From the NCBI GenBank assembly GCA_900168235.1, contig FUZG01000009.1, positions 62,001 to 126,000 on the forward strand: a stretch of DNA of 64,000 bases, given 5' to 3'. Shown here piece after piece: positions 37,477 through 45,936 of this stretch. A program made the translations under genes and the position numbers. Each line of letters begins with the position of its first letter. Within the stretch, counting starts at the first letter, position 1. This stretch comes from Lachnospiraceae bacterium. GTDB lineage: Bacteria; Bacillota; Clostridia; Lachnospirales; Lachnospiraceae. Below the pieces are notes generated by a model. It made no database searches and was not told the DNA's origin. It saw nothing but the letters and a program-made list of their open reading frames with translations.

Positions 37477-37506
37477 CCCCGGGAGTGAAATACTCCCGGG
37501 TTTTTT
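37477..37506 (+). terminator. Intrinsic terminator of the sensing operon
   Basis: CCCGGGAGT / ACTCCCGGG hairpin with TTTTTT directly after. Confidence 0.9.
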
Positions 37507-37527
37507 AGTTTCGGAAGAATTTCCGCA

Positions 37528-37615
37528 TATGACAAATGTCATACGGACTTGTGATATTTGTCAGCGAAACCCATGACAATCGTTAGGTGTGTCAAAGCCG
37601 CATTTTCCCTATAAT
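37528..37615 (+). promoter_or_regulatory. Operator pair and promoter of the mannose-family PTS operon
   Basis: TATGACA-AA-TGTCATA (37528-37543) is a perfect palindrome with the same core as the one before the sensor operon. A second, one-mismatch copy, TGATATTTGTCA, lies at 37552-37563, about two helical turns away. A TATAAT -10 is at 37610-37615 without a good -35, as expected of an activator-dependent promoter. Confidence 0.65.
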
Positions 37616-37698
37616 TCAAATCATCACAGAGATGTGCAGAAAATTGACTAACGTAGTGACTGAAGTAATTGAGAGAAAAGGGGAAAGGAGGAAAAATA

Positions 37699-38109
37699 AT
37701 GAGATATGTATTACTTGTAAGCCATGGTGAATTTGCACCGGGACTTCACAAGGCTCTGGAAATGCTCGCAGGAGAAAGAGACGATCTGCTGTCCATAAGC
37801 CTTAAGAACGGAATGGGACAGGATGAATTTAAGGTAAAAGTTAAAGAATTGCTCTCTGCGCTTGATCCTGAGGATGAACTTATTGTCTTTGCAGATATAA
37901 TCGGTGGTTCACCCCTTACCACAACTGCAGATGTTGTCGCAGAGCTTGGTATGCTCGGCAGGACAAAAATGTTCGGTGGAATGAATCTTCCGCTGGTACT
38001 TACCACTTTGGTGGAAGACGACGGTGTAAATGAAGAGATCATCGAGAATGCAAAAGAGCAGATAAAGGAATTTCGCGTATCTGTGGAATCCGATGATGAT
38101 GAGATCTAA
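37699..38109 (+). CDS. PTS mannose-family IIA component
   Basis: A 136-residue EIIA-Man domain. LLVSHGEFAPGLHKALEMLAG carries the phospho-acceptor His near residue 9, and VFADIIGGSPLTTTADVVAE and KMFGGMNLPLVLTTL are family signatures. AAAGGAGG sits 7 bases before the ATG at 37699; the frame is open further upstream without support. First gene of a IIA-IIB-IIC-IID operon. IIA is free-standing here, not fused to IIB as in E. coli ManX. Confidence 0.93.
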   Translation: MRYVLLVSHGEFAPGLHKALEMLAGERDDLLSISLKNGMGQDEFKVKVKELLSALDPEDELIVFADIIGGSPLTTTADVVAELGMLGRTKMFGGMNLPLVLTTLVEDDGVNEEIIENAKEQIKEFRVSVESDDDEI

Positions 38110-38145
38110 GTATTTTTGAAATGATATCAGTTTTGGAGGATAGCA

Positions 38146-38643
38146 ATGTCAGTATCATTTGTAAGAGTAGACGACCGTATGATCCATGGTCAGACTGTAA
38201 CGCGCTGGGCACTTGAGTACCCTTGCGACGGACTGATCGCAGTAAACGATGCAGCTGCAAACAATGCAGTGCTCAAGGCTGCGTATAAGAGCGCCAGCGA
38301 CAAGAAAACATTCGTATGGACTATGGAACACTTCAAGGAAAAGTGCCAGAAGGTTCTTGAGTCAGATACAAAATATTTCCTTATCACAAAGAATCCTGTT
38401 GATATGGCAAAGATCCTTGTAGAGCAGGGCTTCAAGCCTTCAGATGTAAAGACCGTTATCATCGGACCCTGCAATGACCGCCCCGGCGCAACAAAGCTTG
38501 GTAATAACCAGTCGATCACACAGGAAGAGGCTGAAGCACTTGAAAAGATCATGCAGGCCGGATACGAAGTTGAATTTGCACTTCTTAAGGAAGAAGCGAT
38601 CGGAAACTGGAAGAAATTCCGCGGACAGTTTGGTTTCAACTAA
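38146..38643 (+). CDS. PTS mannose-family IIB component
   Basis: A 165-residue EIIB of the mannose/fructose/sorbose family. VRVDDRMIHGQTVTRWALEYPCDGLIAVNDAAANN contains the active His of the family (MIHGQ). It passes phosphate from IIA to the incoming sugar. GGAGG lies 8 bases before the start; tight spacing to its neighbours. Confidence 0.95.
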   Translation: MSVSFVRVDDRMIHGQTVTRWALEYPCDGLIAVNDAAANNAVLKAAYKSASDKKTFVWTMEHFKEKCQKVLESDTKYFLITKNPVDMAKILVEQGFKPSDVKTVIIGPCNDRPGATKLGNNQSITQEEAEALEKIMQAGYEVEFALLKEEAIGNWKKFRGQFGFN

Positions 38644-38664
38644 AGAGACGGGAGAGAGAAAAAA

Positions 38665-39522
38665 ATGACAATCAGTTGGTTACAGGCAATCATACTTGGC
38701 CTTTTCGCCTGCCTGTCCAGTATGCCTGGACTCGGAGGCACATCCTTTGGTAACTATACACTCGGAAGACCGCTCATCGGTGGTCTCGTATGCGGTATCG
38801 TACTCGGTGATATCCCTACAGGTATCATGGTTGGTACAGCCATGCAGATCGTTTATATCGCACTCGTAACACCGGGCGGAACAGTATCCGCTGACGTACG
38901 TGCGGTATCCTACATCGGTATCCCGCTTGCGATGCTTGCACTTAAGAGCTATGGCCTTGAAGCAGGAAGCGCAGACGGAATCGCCCTTGCAACATCCTTC
39001 GGAACAATGGTAGGTACTGTCGGAACAGTTCTTTTCTACGGAACAGCTACAATGAACCTGGCATGGCAGCACATTGGATGGAATTTCGTTGATAAGAGAG
39101 AGTACGATAAACTCTACATTGTAGATATGGTCCTGCCCTGGATATCACACATCGTATTTTCCATGATCCCTACAGTAGTAATGTGTAAGCTCGGAGCACC
39201 GGTCGTAGAAGCAATCAAGGCATACCTTCCTATGGATGGTATCCCGATGAAGACCCTCTTCACAGTAGGCGCACTTCTTCCCTGTGTCGGAATTGCGATC
39301 CTCTTAAAGCAGATCGTAAGGAGCGTACTGGATTTTGTTCCGTACCTTATGGGATTCACACTTGCAGCATCTCTTGGACTGAACCTTGTATCTGCTACTG
39401 TTGTAGCTGCAATGTTCTCAATCGTGATATTCCAGCTCAAGATGCTCAGACTTCAGCAGACAAAGGTAGCTGCAGCAGGACCGGCGGCGGTCGGCGCAGA
39501 TGATGACGAGGAGGATATCTGA
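38665..39522 (+). CDS. PTS mannose-family IIC component
   Basis: A 285-residue membrane subunit with about seven to nine hydrophobic segments, beginning WLQAIILGLFACLSSMPGLGG and containing GIMVGTAMQIVYIALVTPGGTVSADVRAVSYIGIPLAM, typical of EIIC-Man/Sor. Very alanine/glycine-rich, with an acidic C terminus (DDDEEDI). Forms the sugar channel with IID, encoded 2 bp downstream. Confidence 0.95.
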   Translation: MTISWLQAIILGLFACLSSMPGLGGTSFGNYTLGRPLIGGLVCGIVLGDIPTGIMVGTAMQIVYIALVTPGGTVSADVRAVSYIGIPLAMLALKSYGLEAGSADGIALATSFGTMVGTVGTVLFYGTATMNLAWQHIGWNFVDKREYDKLYIVDMVLPWISHIVFSMIPTVVMCKLGAPVVEAIKAYLPMDGIPMKTLFTVGALLPCVGIAILLKQIVRSVLDFVPYLMGFTLAASLGLNLVSATVVAAMFSIVIFQLKMLRLQQTKVAAAGPAAVGADDDEEDI

Positions 39523-39524
39523 TA

Positions 39525-40367
39525 ATGGCACAGGAAAAAAAGATTTCAAAACAGGCATTAAGCAAATCCTTTCATAACTGGTACTATGGAAATCTTACCT
39601 GTTTCTCTCAGGAGCATATGCAGACATTCGGTTACCTCTGCTCCATGCTTCCTATCACAAAGGAACTTTATAAAGATGATCCGGACAAGATGGCGGAGGC
39701 TATGGATACCTACCGTGCATTCTTCAATACAGAGCCTCAGCTCGGTGCGGTTATCGTAGGTGTAACAGCAGGTCTTGAGGAAGCAAGAGCAAATGGTCAG
39801 GAAGACGTAGATGCAGAGACGATAAACGGTCTCCGTGCAGGTCTTATGGGTCCTATCGCCGGAATCGGTGACTCACTTGTAGTTGGTACAGTTATACCTA
39901 TTCTTCTCGGTATAGCACTCGGTATGTCTACAGGCGGAAATCCGCTTGGAGCGATTTTCTACATCATCGCATGGAACCTCTTCGCATACTTCGGAATGAA
40001 GTTCCTGTACTTCAAGGGTTATGAGATGGGTACAAAGGCTGTAGAAGTTCTCGTAGGTGATGTTGGTGAAGCTATCAGAACATCAGTCACGACCCTCGGC
40101 GGAATAGTCATAGGTGCGGTAACGGCATCATGGGTAAGTGTAAAAACAAGCTTCCAGCTCTTAAACAGCGCAGGTGAGCCCTACATGATCCTTCAGGAAA
40201 AAATTGATTCCGTATTCCCGGGACTTCTGACAGTTATCTTCGTAATCTTTTGCTGGTACATGATGGCAAAGAAAAAGGTTACACCGATCCGCGTAATGCT
40301 GCTTCTCGTAGTTATCGCATTTGTCGGCGTACTTATCGGATTCTTCAATCCGGGTCTGTCTTACTAA
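39525..40367 (+). CDS. PTS mannose-family IID component
   Basis: A 280-residue EIID: soluble N-terminal part (FHNWYYGNLTCFSQEHMQTFGYLCSMLPITKELY), then GLRAGLMGPIAGIGDSLVVGTVIPILLGIALGMS and C-terminal membrane helices. IID is unique to the mannose family and completes the transporter. The sugar is not readable from sequence; mannose, glucose, fructose, sorbose or N-acetylgalactosamine are family substrates. Confidence 0.95.
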   Translation: MAQEKKISKQALSKSFHNWYYGNLTCFSQEHMQTFGYLCSMLPITKELYKDDPDKMAEAMDTYRAFFNTEPQLGAVIVGVTAGLEEARANGQEDVDAETINGLRAGLMGPIAGIGDSLVVGTVIPILLGIALGMSTGGNPLGAIFYIIAWNLFAYFGMKFLYFKGYEMGTKAVEVLVGDVGEAIRTSVTTLGGIVIGAVTASWVSVKTSFQLLNSAGEPYMILQEKIDSVFPGLLTVIFVIFCWYMMAKKKVTPIRVMLLLVVIAFVGVLIGFFNPGLSY

Positions 40368-40464
40368 ATCAATATCAGACAGGAAACAGAGTGCGAACAA
40401 AAAGTTGTGCATAATCTGTTCCTGTCTGTAACATTTTAGAGCTAAAGTGAAAGGATTGGAAAAA

Positions 40465-40752
40465 GTGGAAATGACAAAAAGATCAGTGCTCCTTGATGAA
40501 GCATCAAAGCAGATGAAAGCGCTGAAAACCATAGGACACTGGCGCAGCATTGCAGTGATGATATCTGCAATAGGTATAATGCTCACCTATACAGGATTTG
40601 CCTCCCGTCAGGTGAACATCATAGCTGCAGTACCGGGCATCATACTTCTGATCCTTTCAGCTCTTTCAGCTATGGTAATGACTATAGGTATCAGATCAGG
40701 CCGTATGAATGTGGAAAAGATCCTTGCAGCTGCGGAGGCTGCCGCAAATTAA
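40465..40752 (+). CDS. Small two-helix membrane protein downstream of the PTS operon
   Basis: A ~95-residue protein with a basic N terminus and two hydrophobic helices (SIAVMISAIGIMLTYTGFA and IIAAVPGIILLILSALSAMVMTIGI) separated by a short loop. I do not recognise the family. Three starts are possible: GTG 40447, GTG 40465 (AAAGGA 9 bases upstream, preferred) and ATG 40471. It lies 97 bp after IID in the same direction and may be an accessory or regulatory membrane peptide of the PTS, in the spirit of ManO-like or DUF956 accessory genes, though it is neither. Confidence 0.6.
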   Translation: MEMTKRSVLLDEASKQMKALKTIGHWRSIAVMISAIGIMLTYTGFASRQVNIIAAVPGIILLILSALSAMVMTIGIRSGRMNVEKILAAAEAAAN

Positions 40753-40929
40753 CAAGAAAAGTATCGCATAAAATCACGGTGGGCAGTCCTTTCCGAGCAT
40801 AAAGCTAAGGAAGACTTTGATCAGATAAAATAACGTTTCAATCCGACGAAATGTATTATAAACTCAAACTTCGCAGTTATAAAACTGCGTTCGAACCTGG
40901 TGAGTACTTTTTAATGTGCGATGTTTAAG

Positions 40930-41916
40930 TTACTTATTGTATTCCCTGAGTCCATAGTAGTAAAACTTTTTAATCCTTTCTTTAAGTGATTCAGGTTTGA
41001 TTACTATTGCATCCCGTCCAAAACGCTTGAAGTATTCTTCCAACTGAAGCTCTGGCCAGTCAAAGAAGTACAGATCGCCCTCTATTTTTGAGACAATAGG
41101 TCTGTTTTTCGTTATGGCTTTGAATTTTCTAACTCCATATTTGTTGAGACGAACAACAGCCTGTACTGTTAGTGACACTGAATGAGGGCTCCGGATAGCT
41201 TTTTCCCGGAGCTCTTTTTGTATTTCAGGATCGATCGGAAAAGTGTCTGCGGTTACAAATACGCTTCGGAGTCTTGAGATTCTAAAAGTTCGGGGCTTTC
41301 TTGAATTTCGGTCCATGCATATCAGATAGTTGCACTGTTCTTCTTTGGAGGGCGCAATAACGTAAGGCTCCACTAAATAGGAAAGGTCATCTCCTGATGT
41401 CGTATTGGTAAATGAAAGAATCTTATGTTCTTTAAGCGCTCTGGTAATGTCCTCATAAGTGTCGTTGAAGATGATAGCTTCCCTTTCGCTCCTTGGAATG
41501 GACAGATAAGAATTAAACATATCTTTAAGGTACTGTGAAAGCGAAGTGTCTTTCAGCAGGTTGTTTTCGATGATCTTGATGATTTCATAAGAAGATCCGC
41601 TGACGGTAAGTGTCACAGCGCTGCTTTTACCACTCTGAAATAGGTCGTTCTTAATATAAGTGCGTACGATCTTGTCAGCGAGCCTCGCTGCGTCCCTATC
41701 TGAAATGCTTGTAATGCTTGTCAGGTCCTGAAGAATATTCGCCATAAGTTTTTCACTGTCATGGCGGTACCGGTCAAAATAGTTGACGATGAGAGTCTTA
41801 AGAAAAGCGTTTAGATTCACGGATTCATTTTTTTTCGTGAATTCAAACAGCTCGGCATCATTTATAAGTCTTGATTTCATATCTTCAGAAAGATAAATTT
41901 TATACTTTTCAGTCAT
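40930..41916 (-). CDS. WYL-domain transcriptional regulator of the RNA-repair locus
   Basis: A 328-residue regulator. The N terminus (KYKIYLSEDMKSRLINDAELFEF...NLNAFLKTLIVNYFDRY) looks like a ribbon-helix-helix style DNA-binding segment, not the usual winged helix. The WYL domain spans about 155-240, with VEPYVIAPSKEEQCNYLICMDR and FRISRLRSVFV, and a WCX-like C-terminal extension. WYL domains sense nucleic acids or nucleotides. The start at 41916 has GAGGTG upstream. It is divergent from the Y-like RNA, rsr and rtcB, replacing RtcR, the sigma-54 activator used by proteobacteria. Confidence 0.85.
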   Translation of the reverse strand: MTEKYKIYLSEDMKSRLINDAELFEFTKKNESVNLNAFLKTLIVNYFDRYRHDSEKLMANILQDLTSITSISDRDAARLADKIVRTYIKNDLFQSGKSSAVTLTVSGSSYEIIKIIENNLLKDTSLSQYLKDMFNSYLSIPRSEREAIIFNDTYEDITRALKEHKILSFTNTTSGDDLSYLVEPYVIAPSKEEQCNYLICMDRNSRKPRTFRISRLRSVFVTADTFPIDPEIQKELREKAIRSPHSVSLTVQAVVRLNKYGVRKFKAITKNRPIVSKIEGDLYFFDWPELQLEEYFKRFGRDAIVIKPESLKERIKKFYYYGLREYNK

Positions 41917-41960
41917 GCAGCACCTCAAATTGGGGATACGAAAAACATAGAATATAACGG

Positions 41961-42003
41961 ATATAATATATAAATTAGATTATATTGGGGTTGCTTATAT
42001 AAG
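41961..42003. promoter_or_regulatory. AT-rich inverted repeats between WYL gene and Y-like RNA
   Basis: ATATAAT / ATTATAT arms (41961-41967 and 41979-41985), then CTTATATAAG (41994-42003). They lie in the divergent promoter region and could be WYL-regulator sites, but AT-rich repeats arise easily by chance. Confidence 0.35.
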
Positions 42004-42056
42004 TCAAACTGCATCTTTCTATCTCCAAATGTCCGCGTTAATATAAGATCACAACA

Positions 42057-42332
42057 AAGATACATGCAGCAATAATCATTGGATCCGTTGATAGGTTATT
42101 GTGGTAAGACCCAGGCATTGCGGGGTAAGAGCCCGCGGCGGACGAAACTGTATCTTGGAACTGATGGATTCCACAGATCTGTCAGCTCAAGCAAAGAAAG
42201 ATAATCAAATAGATACGAACAGCAAATATAATCTACGATTAGCTCATTGAGAAGCACCTGGCTCATAACCAGGCAAGTGGAGGGTTTGAATCCCTCTATC
42301 GAAAAAGGAATGTATCTAGTGATTATCTTTCT
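42057..42332 (+). ncRNA. Candidate bacterial Y RNA (YrlA-like) with tRNA-like module
   Basis: A structured RNA region between the WYL gene and rsr. Module 1 (42057-42156) is closed by AAGATAC / GTATCTT and contains CAATAA/TTATTG and GCGGG/CCCGC stems. Module 2 is a tRNA mimic (about 42233-42300): D-arm-like TAGCTCA, a perfect anticodon arm CCTGG-CTCATAA-CCAGG and a perfect T arm GAGGG-TTTGAAT-CCCTC, but only a 4-bp CGAT/ATCG acceptor remnant. This mimic is clasped by a long helix: AGAAAGATAATCA + TAGATAC (42195-42216) pairs with GTATCTA + TGATTATCTTTCT (42312-42332), 20 bp with a small bulge. Bacterial Y RNAs are known tRNA mimics encoded beside rsr. Boundaries are approximate. Confidence 0.75.
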
Positions 42333-42350
42333 GCAGAGGAGGATAAATTG

Positions 42351-43820
42351 ATGTTAGATTTCTTAAAGAATGAAGCAAACATGACATATACAGAGAATGG
42401 GGCATTATCATTCGCCTCCACCAAATCAGATTGTCTGGATTTATTCGCCGCAATAGGAGCGCTCAGAAACGCATCTGATGAAGATATAATAGGCAGATTT
42501 GTTAAGGCGTATGCAGAGGATGCAGATCTTGCCATGAAAACTTTATTTTTCGCAAGAGATATCAGAGGCGGACTGGGAGAGAGACGAGTATTTAAGGTAA
42601 TACTTGCGTACCTTGCAGATGCAGAACCTGAATCTGTTAAAAAGAATATTGAGAATGTGGCGGAGTATGGAAGATTTGATGATCTTCTTGCACTTATCGG
42701 CACACCTGCAGAAAAAGAGGTAATGGCTTATATAAAAAAGACATTACGAGCTGATATGAAGGCCGTATCTGAATCTGAATCTGAGGCAAAAGTATCGCTT
42801 TTAGCGAAATGGCTTCCTTCAGTGAATACAAGTAATAAGGATGCTGTAAGAACCGCCAGAAAGATAGCGAAGGCTATGTGTATGACAGAGGCTCAGTACA
42901 GGAAAACACTGTCAGCCCTTCGTTCTCAGATAAAGATCATCGAAAACAATCTCAGGGAAAGAGATTATTCTTTTGACTATGAAAAGCAGCCTTCAAAAGC
43001 TCTTTATAAATACAGACAAGCTTTTCTAAGAAACGATGGTCAAAGATATAACGCATTTTTAGCAAAGTCCGAGACGGAACCGTCGGTGATGCATACAGCA
43101 GCTCTTACACCTTACGATGTAATTGCACCTATCCTTGGCAGGACAACATTTACAAATGATGAGAGACGTGCAATAAATGCCACATGGAATGCACTTGAAA
43201 ATTATGCAGGTGCTGAGAATTCTCTTGTAGTGGTTGATGGTTCCGGATCTATGTACTGGGGAAACACTCCGCTTCCCGCAGCAGTAGCGCAGTCTCTTGG
43301 AATATACTTTGCTGAGAGAAACACAGGTGCTTTTCGCAATCATTTCATAACCTTTTCAAATCGTCCGAGGCTTATAGAAATCAAAGGAAAGGACATAGTA
43401 GAAAAAGTACGTTACTGCATGAGCTTCAATGAATGCAGCAACACGGATATCGAAAAAACATTGAATCTGATCCTCATGACTGCTGTGTTTAATAAGCTTA
43501 CACAGGCTGATATGCCGGAGAAGCTTTATATTATTTCTGATATGGAATTCGACTGTTGTGCAGGAGGCGCAGACGTAACAAACTTTGAGCATGCCAAAAA
43601 AGAGTATGCAAGATATGGCTACAGACTTCCACAGATAGTTTTCTGGAACGTTGATAGCCGTAATCTTCAGCAGCCTGTCAGAATGAATGATAAAGGCGTG
43701 GCACTTGTTTCAGGCTGCAGTCCGCATATTTTTTCGATGTTAAAAGAGGGCAACCTGGAGCCATATAAGTTTATGATGAGCATCCTTTCATCTGCACGAT
43801 ACGAAAGGATCGCGGCTTAA
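42351..43820 (+). CDS. rsr: Rsr, Ro60 orthologue (TROVE and vWA domains)
   Basis: A 489-residue RNA-binding ring protein of RNA quality control. The TROVE module spans roughly residues 1-270 (FFARDIRGGLGERRVFKVILAYLA, VAEYGRFDDLLAL, LLAKWLPSVNTSNKDAV, RKTLSALRSQIKIIE). The vWA domain follows, with a MIDAS motif in LVVVDGSGSMYWG, FSNRPRLIEI and YIISDMEFDCCAG. GGAGG is 8 bases before the ATG and only 4 bases beyond the 3' arm of the Y-like RNA helix. In known bacteria Rsr binds a Y RNA that gates substrate access and tethers PNPase. RtcB follows in the same operon. Confidence 0.93.
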   Translation: MLDFLKNEANMTYTENGALSFASTKSDCLDLFAAIGALRNASDEDIIGRFVKAYAEDADLAMKTLFFARDIRGGLGERRVFKVILAYLADAEPESVKKNIENVAEYGRFDDLLALIGTPAEKEVMAYIKKTLRADMKAVSESESEAKVSLLAKWLPSVNTSNKDAVRTARKIAKAMCMTEAQYRKTLSALRSQIKIIENNLRERDYSFDYEKQPSKALYKYRQAFLRNDGQRYNAFLAKSETEPSVMHTAALTPYDVIAPILGRTTFTNDERRAINATWNALENYAGAENSLVVVDGSGSMYWGNTPLPAAVAQSLGIYFAERNTGAFRNHFITFSNRPRLIEIKGKDIVEKVRYCMSFNECSNTDIEKTLNLILMTAVFNKLTQADMPEKLYIISDMEFDCCAGGADVTNFEHAKKEYARYGYRLPQIVFWNVDSRNLQQPVRMNDKGVALVSGCSPHIFSMLKEGNLEPYKFMMSILSSARYERIAA

Positions 43821-43871
43821 GATGAATGGCTGGCAGAATGAAGCTGCCAGCCGGGGATGGAAGGATATTTT

Positions 43872-45089
43872 ATGAATACGATTGAGATAAAAGGAAAAGT
43901 AAATACAGCTCTCTGCTATGCAAAGGTAGTGGAGGATGAGGCGATAGAGCAGATACGAAGGATGTGTGATTATCCCATGACAGAAGGATCCAGAATCAGG
44001 ATCATGCCGGATGTTCATGCGGGAAAGGGATGTACGATCGGAACAACAATGACTATCACGGACAAGGCAGTTCCAAATGTTGTTGGTGTTGATATAGGAT
44101 GCGGTATGTATACTGTGAATCTTGGAAAGCAGAATATCGATCTTGAGAAGTTTGATATGTCTGCTTTCAGTATTCCTTCGGGTAGAGAGGTTTGGCAGGG
44201 TAGAATTGAGAAGTTTGATCTGACAGAGCTCCGCTGTTACAGAGATCTGAAAGATATTAAGCGCCTTGGAAAATCCCTGGGAACTCTTGGAGGCGGTAAT
44301 CACTTTATTGAGATAGACAGAGCTGCAGATGGAACCCAGTATCTTGTCATCCATTCAGGTTCTCGTAACCTCGGTAAGCAGGTATCTGAGCTATATCAGG
44401 CACTGGCGGTCGACCTTGATAAAGGAATAGGGGAATATCTGGAGGAAAGGGACGAATTGATAAGAACCTATAAGGAGCAGGGAAGACGCACTGAGATACA
44501 GGAAGCATTAAAAGAGCTTTACAGGAAGAAGTATCATACGGGACCAATGACAATGCCGGAAGATCTGTGTTACCTGTCTGGTAAGTATCTTGAGGATTAT
44601 CTTCACGATGTTGAGATATGTCAGCGTTTTGCCAGGAGGAACCGGGAGAAAATGGCGGAGATACTATTGGATAAGAATGGTCTTTCTGCAGGAGAGTCTT
44701 TTCATACGATCCATAACTACATCGATACCGATGAGATGATCCTGAGAAAAGGTTCTATAGCAGCTCACAAGGGCGAGAAGGTTCTGATTCCGATTAACAT
44801 GAAAGACGGCTCTGTTCTTGCTGTTGGCAAGGGAAATCCGGAATGGAACTATTCAGCTCCTCATGGTGCGGGCAGGATTATGTCCAGATCAACCGCTAAG
44901 AATAAGCTTTCTATGGATGAGTACAAGGAGTCTATGAAGGGAATTTATACCTCATCTGTATGCGAGGCCACATTAGATGAGGCTCCTATGGCATACAAGT
45001 CACTTGAAGATATTATCGATGTTATCAAGGAATCCGTGGATATTATTGATGTGATGAAACCCATATATAATTTCAAGGCAACACATTAG
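43872..45089 (+). CDS. rtcB: RtcB RNA ligase
   Basis: A 405-residue GTP- and Mn-dependent ligase joining 2',3'-cyclic or 3'-phosphate RNA ends to 5'-OH ends. Metal and guanylylation residues are present: VVGVDIGCGMYTV (Asp and Cys ligands), GTLGGGNHFIEID, LVIHSGSRNLGKQ, SFHTIHNYID and YSAPHGAGRIMSRS (the His that takes GMP). The start at 43872 follows GGAAGG. It is 52 bp after rsr in one operon. No RtcA cyclase is nearby. A 51-bp segment of this gene is duplicated in a scar at 47256-47306. Confidence 0.97.
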   Translation: MNTIEIKGKVNTALCYAKVVEDEAIEQIRRMCDYPMTEGSRIRIMPDVHAGKGCTIGTTMTITDKAVPNVVGVDIGCGMYTVNLGKQNIDLEKFDMSAFSIPSGREVWQGRIEKFDLTELRCYRDLKDIKRLGKSLGTLGGGNHFIEIDRAADGTQYLVIHSGSRNLGKQVSELYQALAVDLDKGIGEYLEERDELIRTYKEQGRRTEIQEALKELYRKKYHTGPMTMPEDLCYLSGKYLEDYLHDVEICQRFARRNREKMAEILLDKNGLSAGESFHTIHNYIDTDEMILRKGSIAAHKGEKVLIPINMKDGSVLAVGKGNPEWNYSAPHGAGRIMSRSTAKNKLSMDEYKESMKGIYTSSVCEATLDEAPMAYKSLEDIIDVIKESVDIIDVMKPIYNFKATH

Positions 45090-45107
45090 AGGAGTTCAAA
45101 TTATAAC

Positions 45108-45357
45108 TGCATGTTGAGGCACCGGATCTATCCGTCAGGCATATCCAAATCTGCGTAAGCAGTTCTTTGATCAGTTCCCGATTGGAAAGATGGCATCTGC
45201 GGTCATTACATACATTGATGAAAATGGAAATGTATTCTGCAATCTCAATGGACAGCAGATTGACTGTGTATGCCAGTATCCTCCGTTCGGAACTGAGCCT
45301 GATGTTCATAAAAAGAGCAGATATAACTATATAAGATCTTTAACAGATAGATGTTGA
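45108..45357 (+). pseudogene. Remnant of an unidentified coding sequence
   Basis: One frame here reads without stops for ~75 codons after an upstream TGA (…SIRQAYPNLRKQFFDQ, KMASAVITYIDENGNVFCN, YPPFGTEPDVHKKSRY…), a protein-like composition with no start codon or ribosome binding site. I do not recognise it. It looks like the middle of a gene left after deletion, directly downstream of rtcB. Confidence 0.45.
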
Positions 45358-45416
45358 AGTCGGGGATGGACCCGGCTATATTTATGAGACAGACTATAAA
45401 TATGCGAGGTGATACT

Positions 45417-45590
45417 GTGACAGACATTACACTTGTTCCGCTGGCCATCCATGACCGGGAGCAATTCATTCTGGATAATTAGGAAGCGTTCAACTATGGA
45501 GCTCTGGAAGAATTCGGTCAGCGAGATGATCATTTTGAAGAAGATGGCGAGATCATTTCTGGGCAGAAGGATATTATGTTAGCACAGTAG
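45417..45590 (+). pseudogene. GNAT acetyltransferase N-terminal remnant with in-frame TAG
   Basis: From the GTG at 45417 the frame gives TDITLVPLAIHDREQFILDN, then TAG at 45480, then EAFNYGALEEFGQRDDHFEE and DGEIIS. This is the recognisable N terminus of a clostridial GNAT acetyltransferase (normally ...DNQEAF..., so a Gln codon probably became TAG). The sequence departs from the family soon after and ends at 45590, so the C-terminal acetyl-CoA domain is gone. Confidence 0.65.
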
Positions 45591-45763
45591 GCTTAAATGA
45601 GGCCACCATAAAGATTGATAATAGCCCGGATTAGTGTATTATATAATTGTATTTATAAAAGAAGGTGAGATGCTTCAGTATGAGATACAGCAGAGTTAAT
45701 AAAAAATCTGAATATCTTTTGGGGACCTCGATCTTATTATATTAGTTTCTATAATAATTATTT

Positions 45764-45792
45764 GCCGTGGTCTAAAAACCATGGCTTTTTTT
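45764..45792 (+). terminator. Intrinsic terminator
   Basis: GCCGTGGT / ACCATGGC hairpin with seven T, downstream of the decayed genes. Confidence 0.8.
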
Positions 45793-45854
45793 ATTCCTCA
45801 TAGATATTCATACAAGAACAATTTACTAATGTCATGAGTATTTGGGAGGAAAAA

Positions 45855-45936
45855 ATGATCTAACTTAGAAAAATTACAGAAGAAAATTTTATTGATGCAT
45901 TTAACTTTAGACTTGCACCCGGACAGGAGGAATCTT
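45855..45936 (+). pseudogene. Second GNAT acetyltransferase stub
   Basis: GGGAGG precedes ATG-ATC-TAA at 45855; reading through the TAA gives LRKITEENFIDAFNFRLAPGQEE, the N terminus of a diamine-type GNAT acetyltransferase. It breaks off exactly where the ribosome binding site of the SDR gene begins, so a deletion has fused the stub to that gene. Confidence 0.6.

Noticed and set aside
42233-42301. Functional tRNA-Met (CAT)
   Set aside because: Anticodon and T arms are perfect, but the acceptor stem has only 4 bp and the D arm is poor; it fits a tRNA mimic better.
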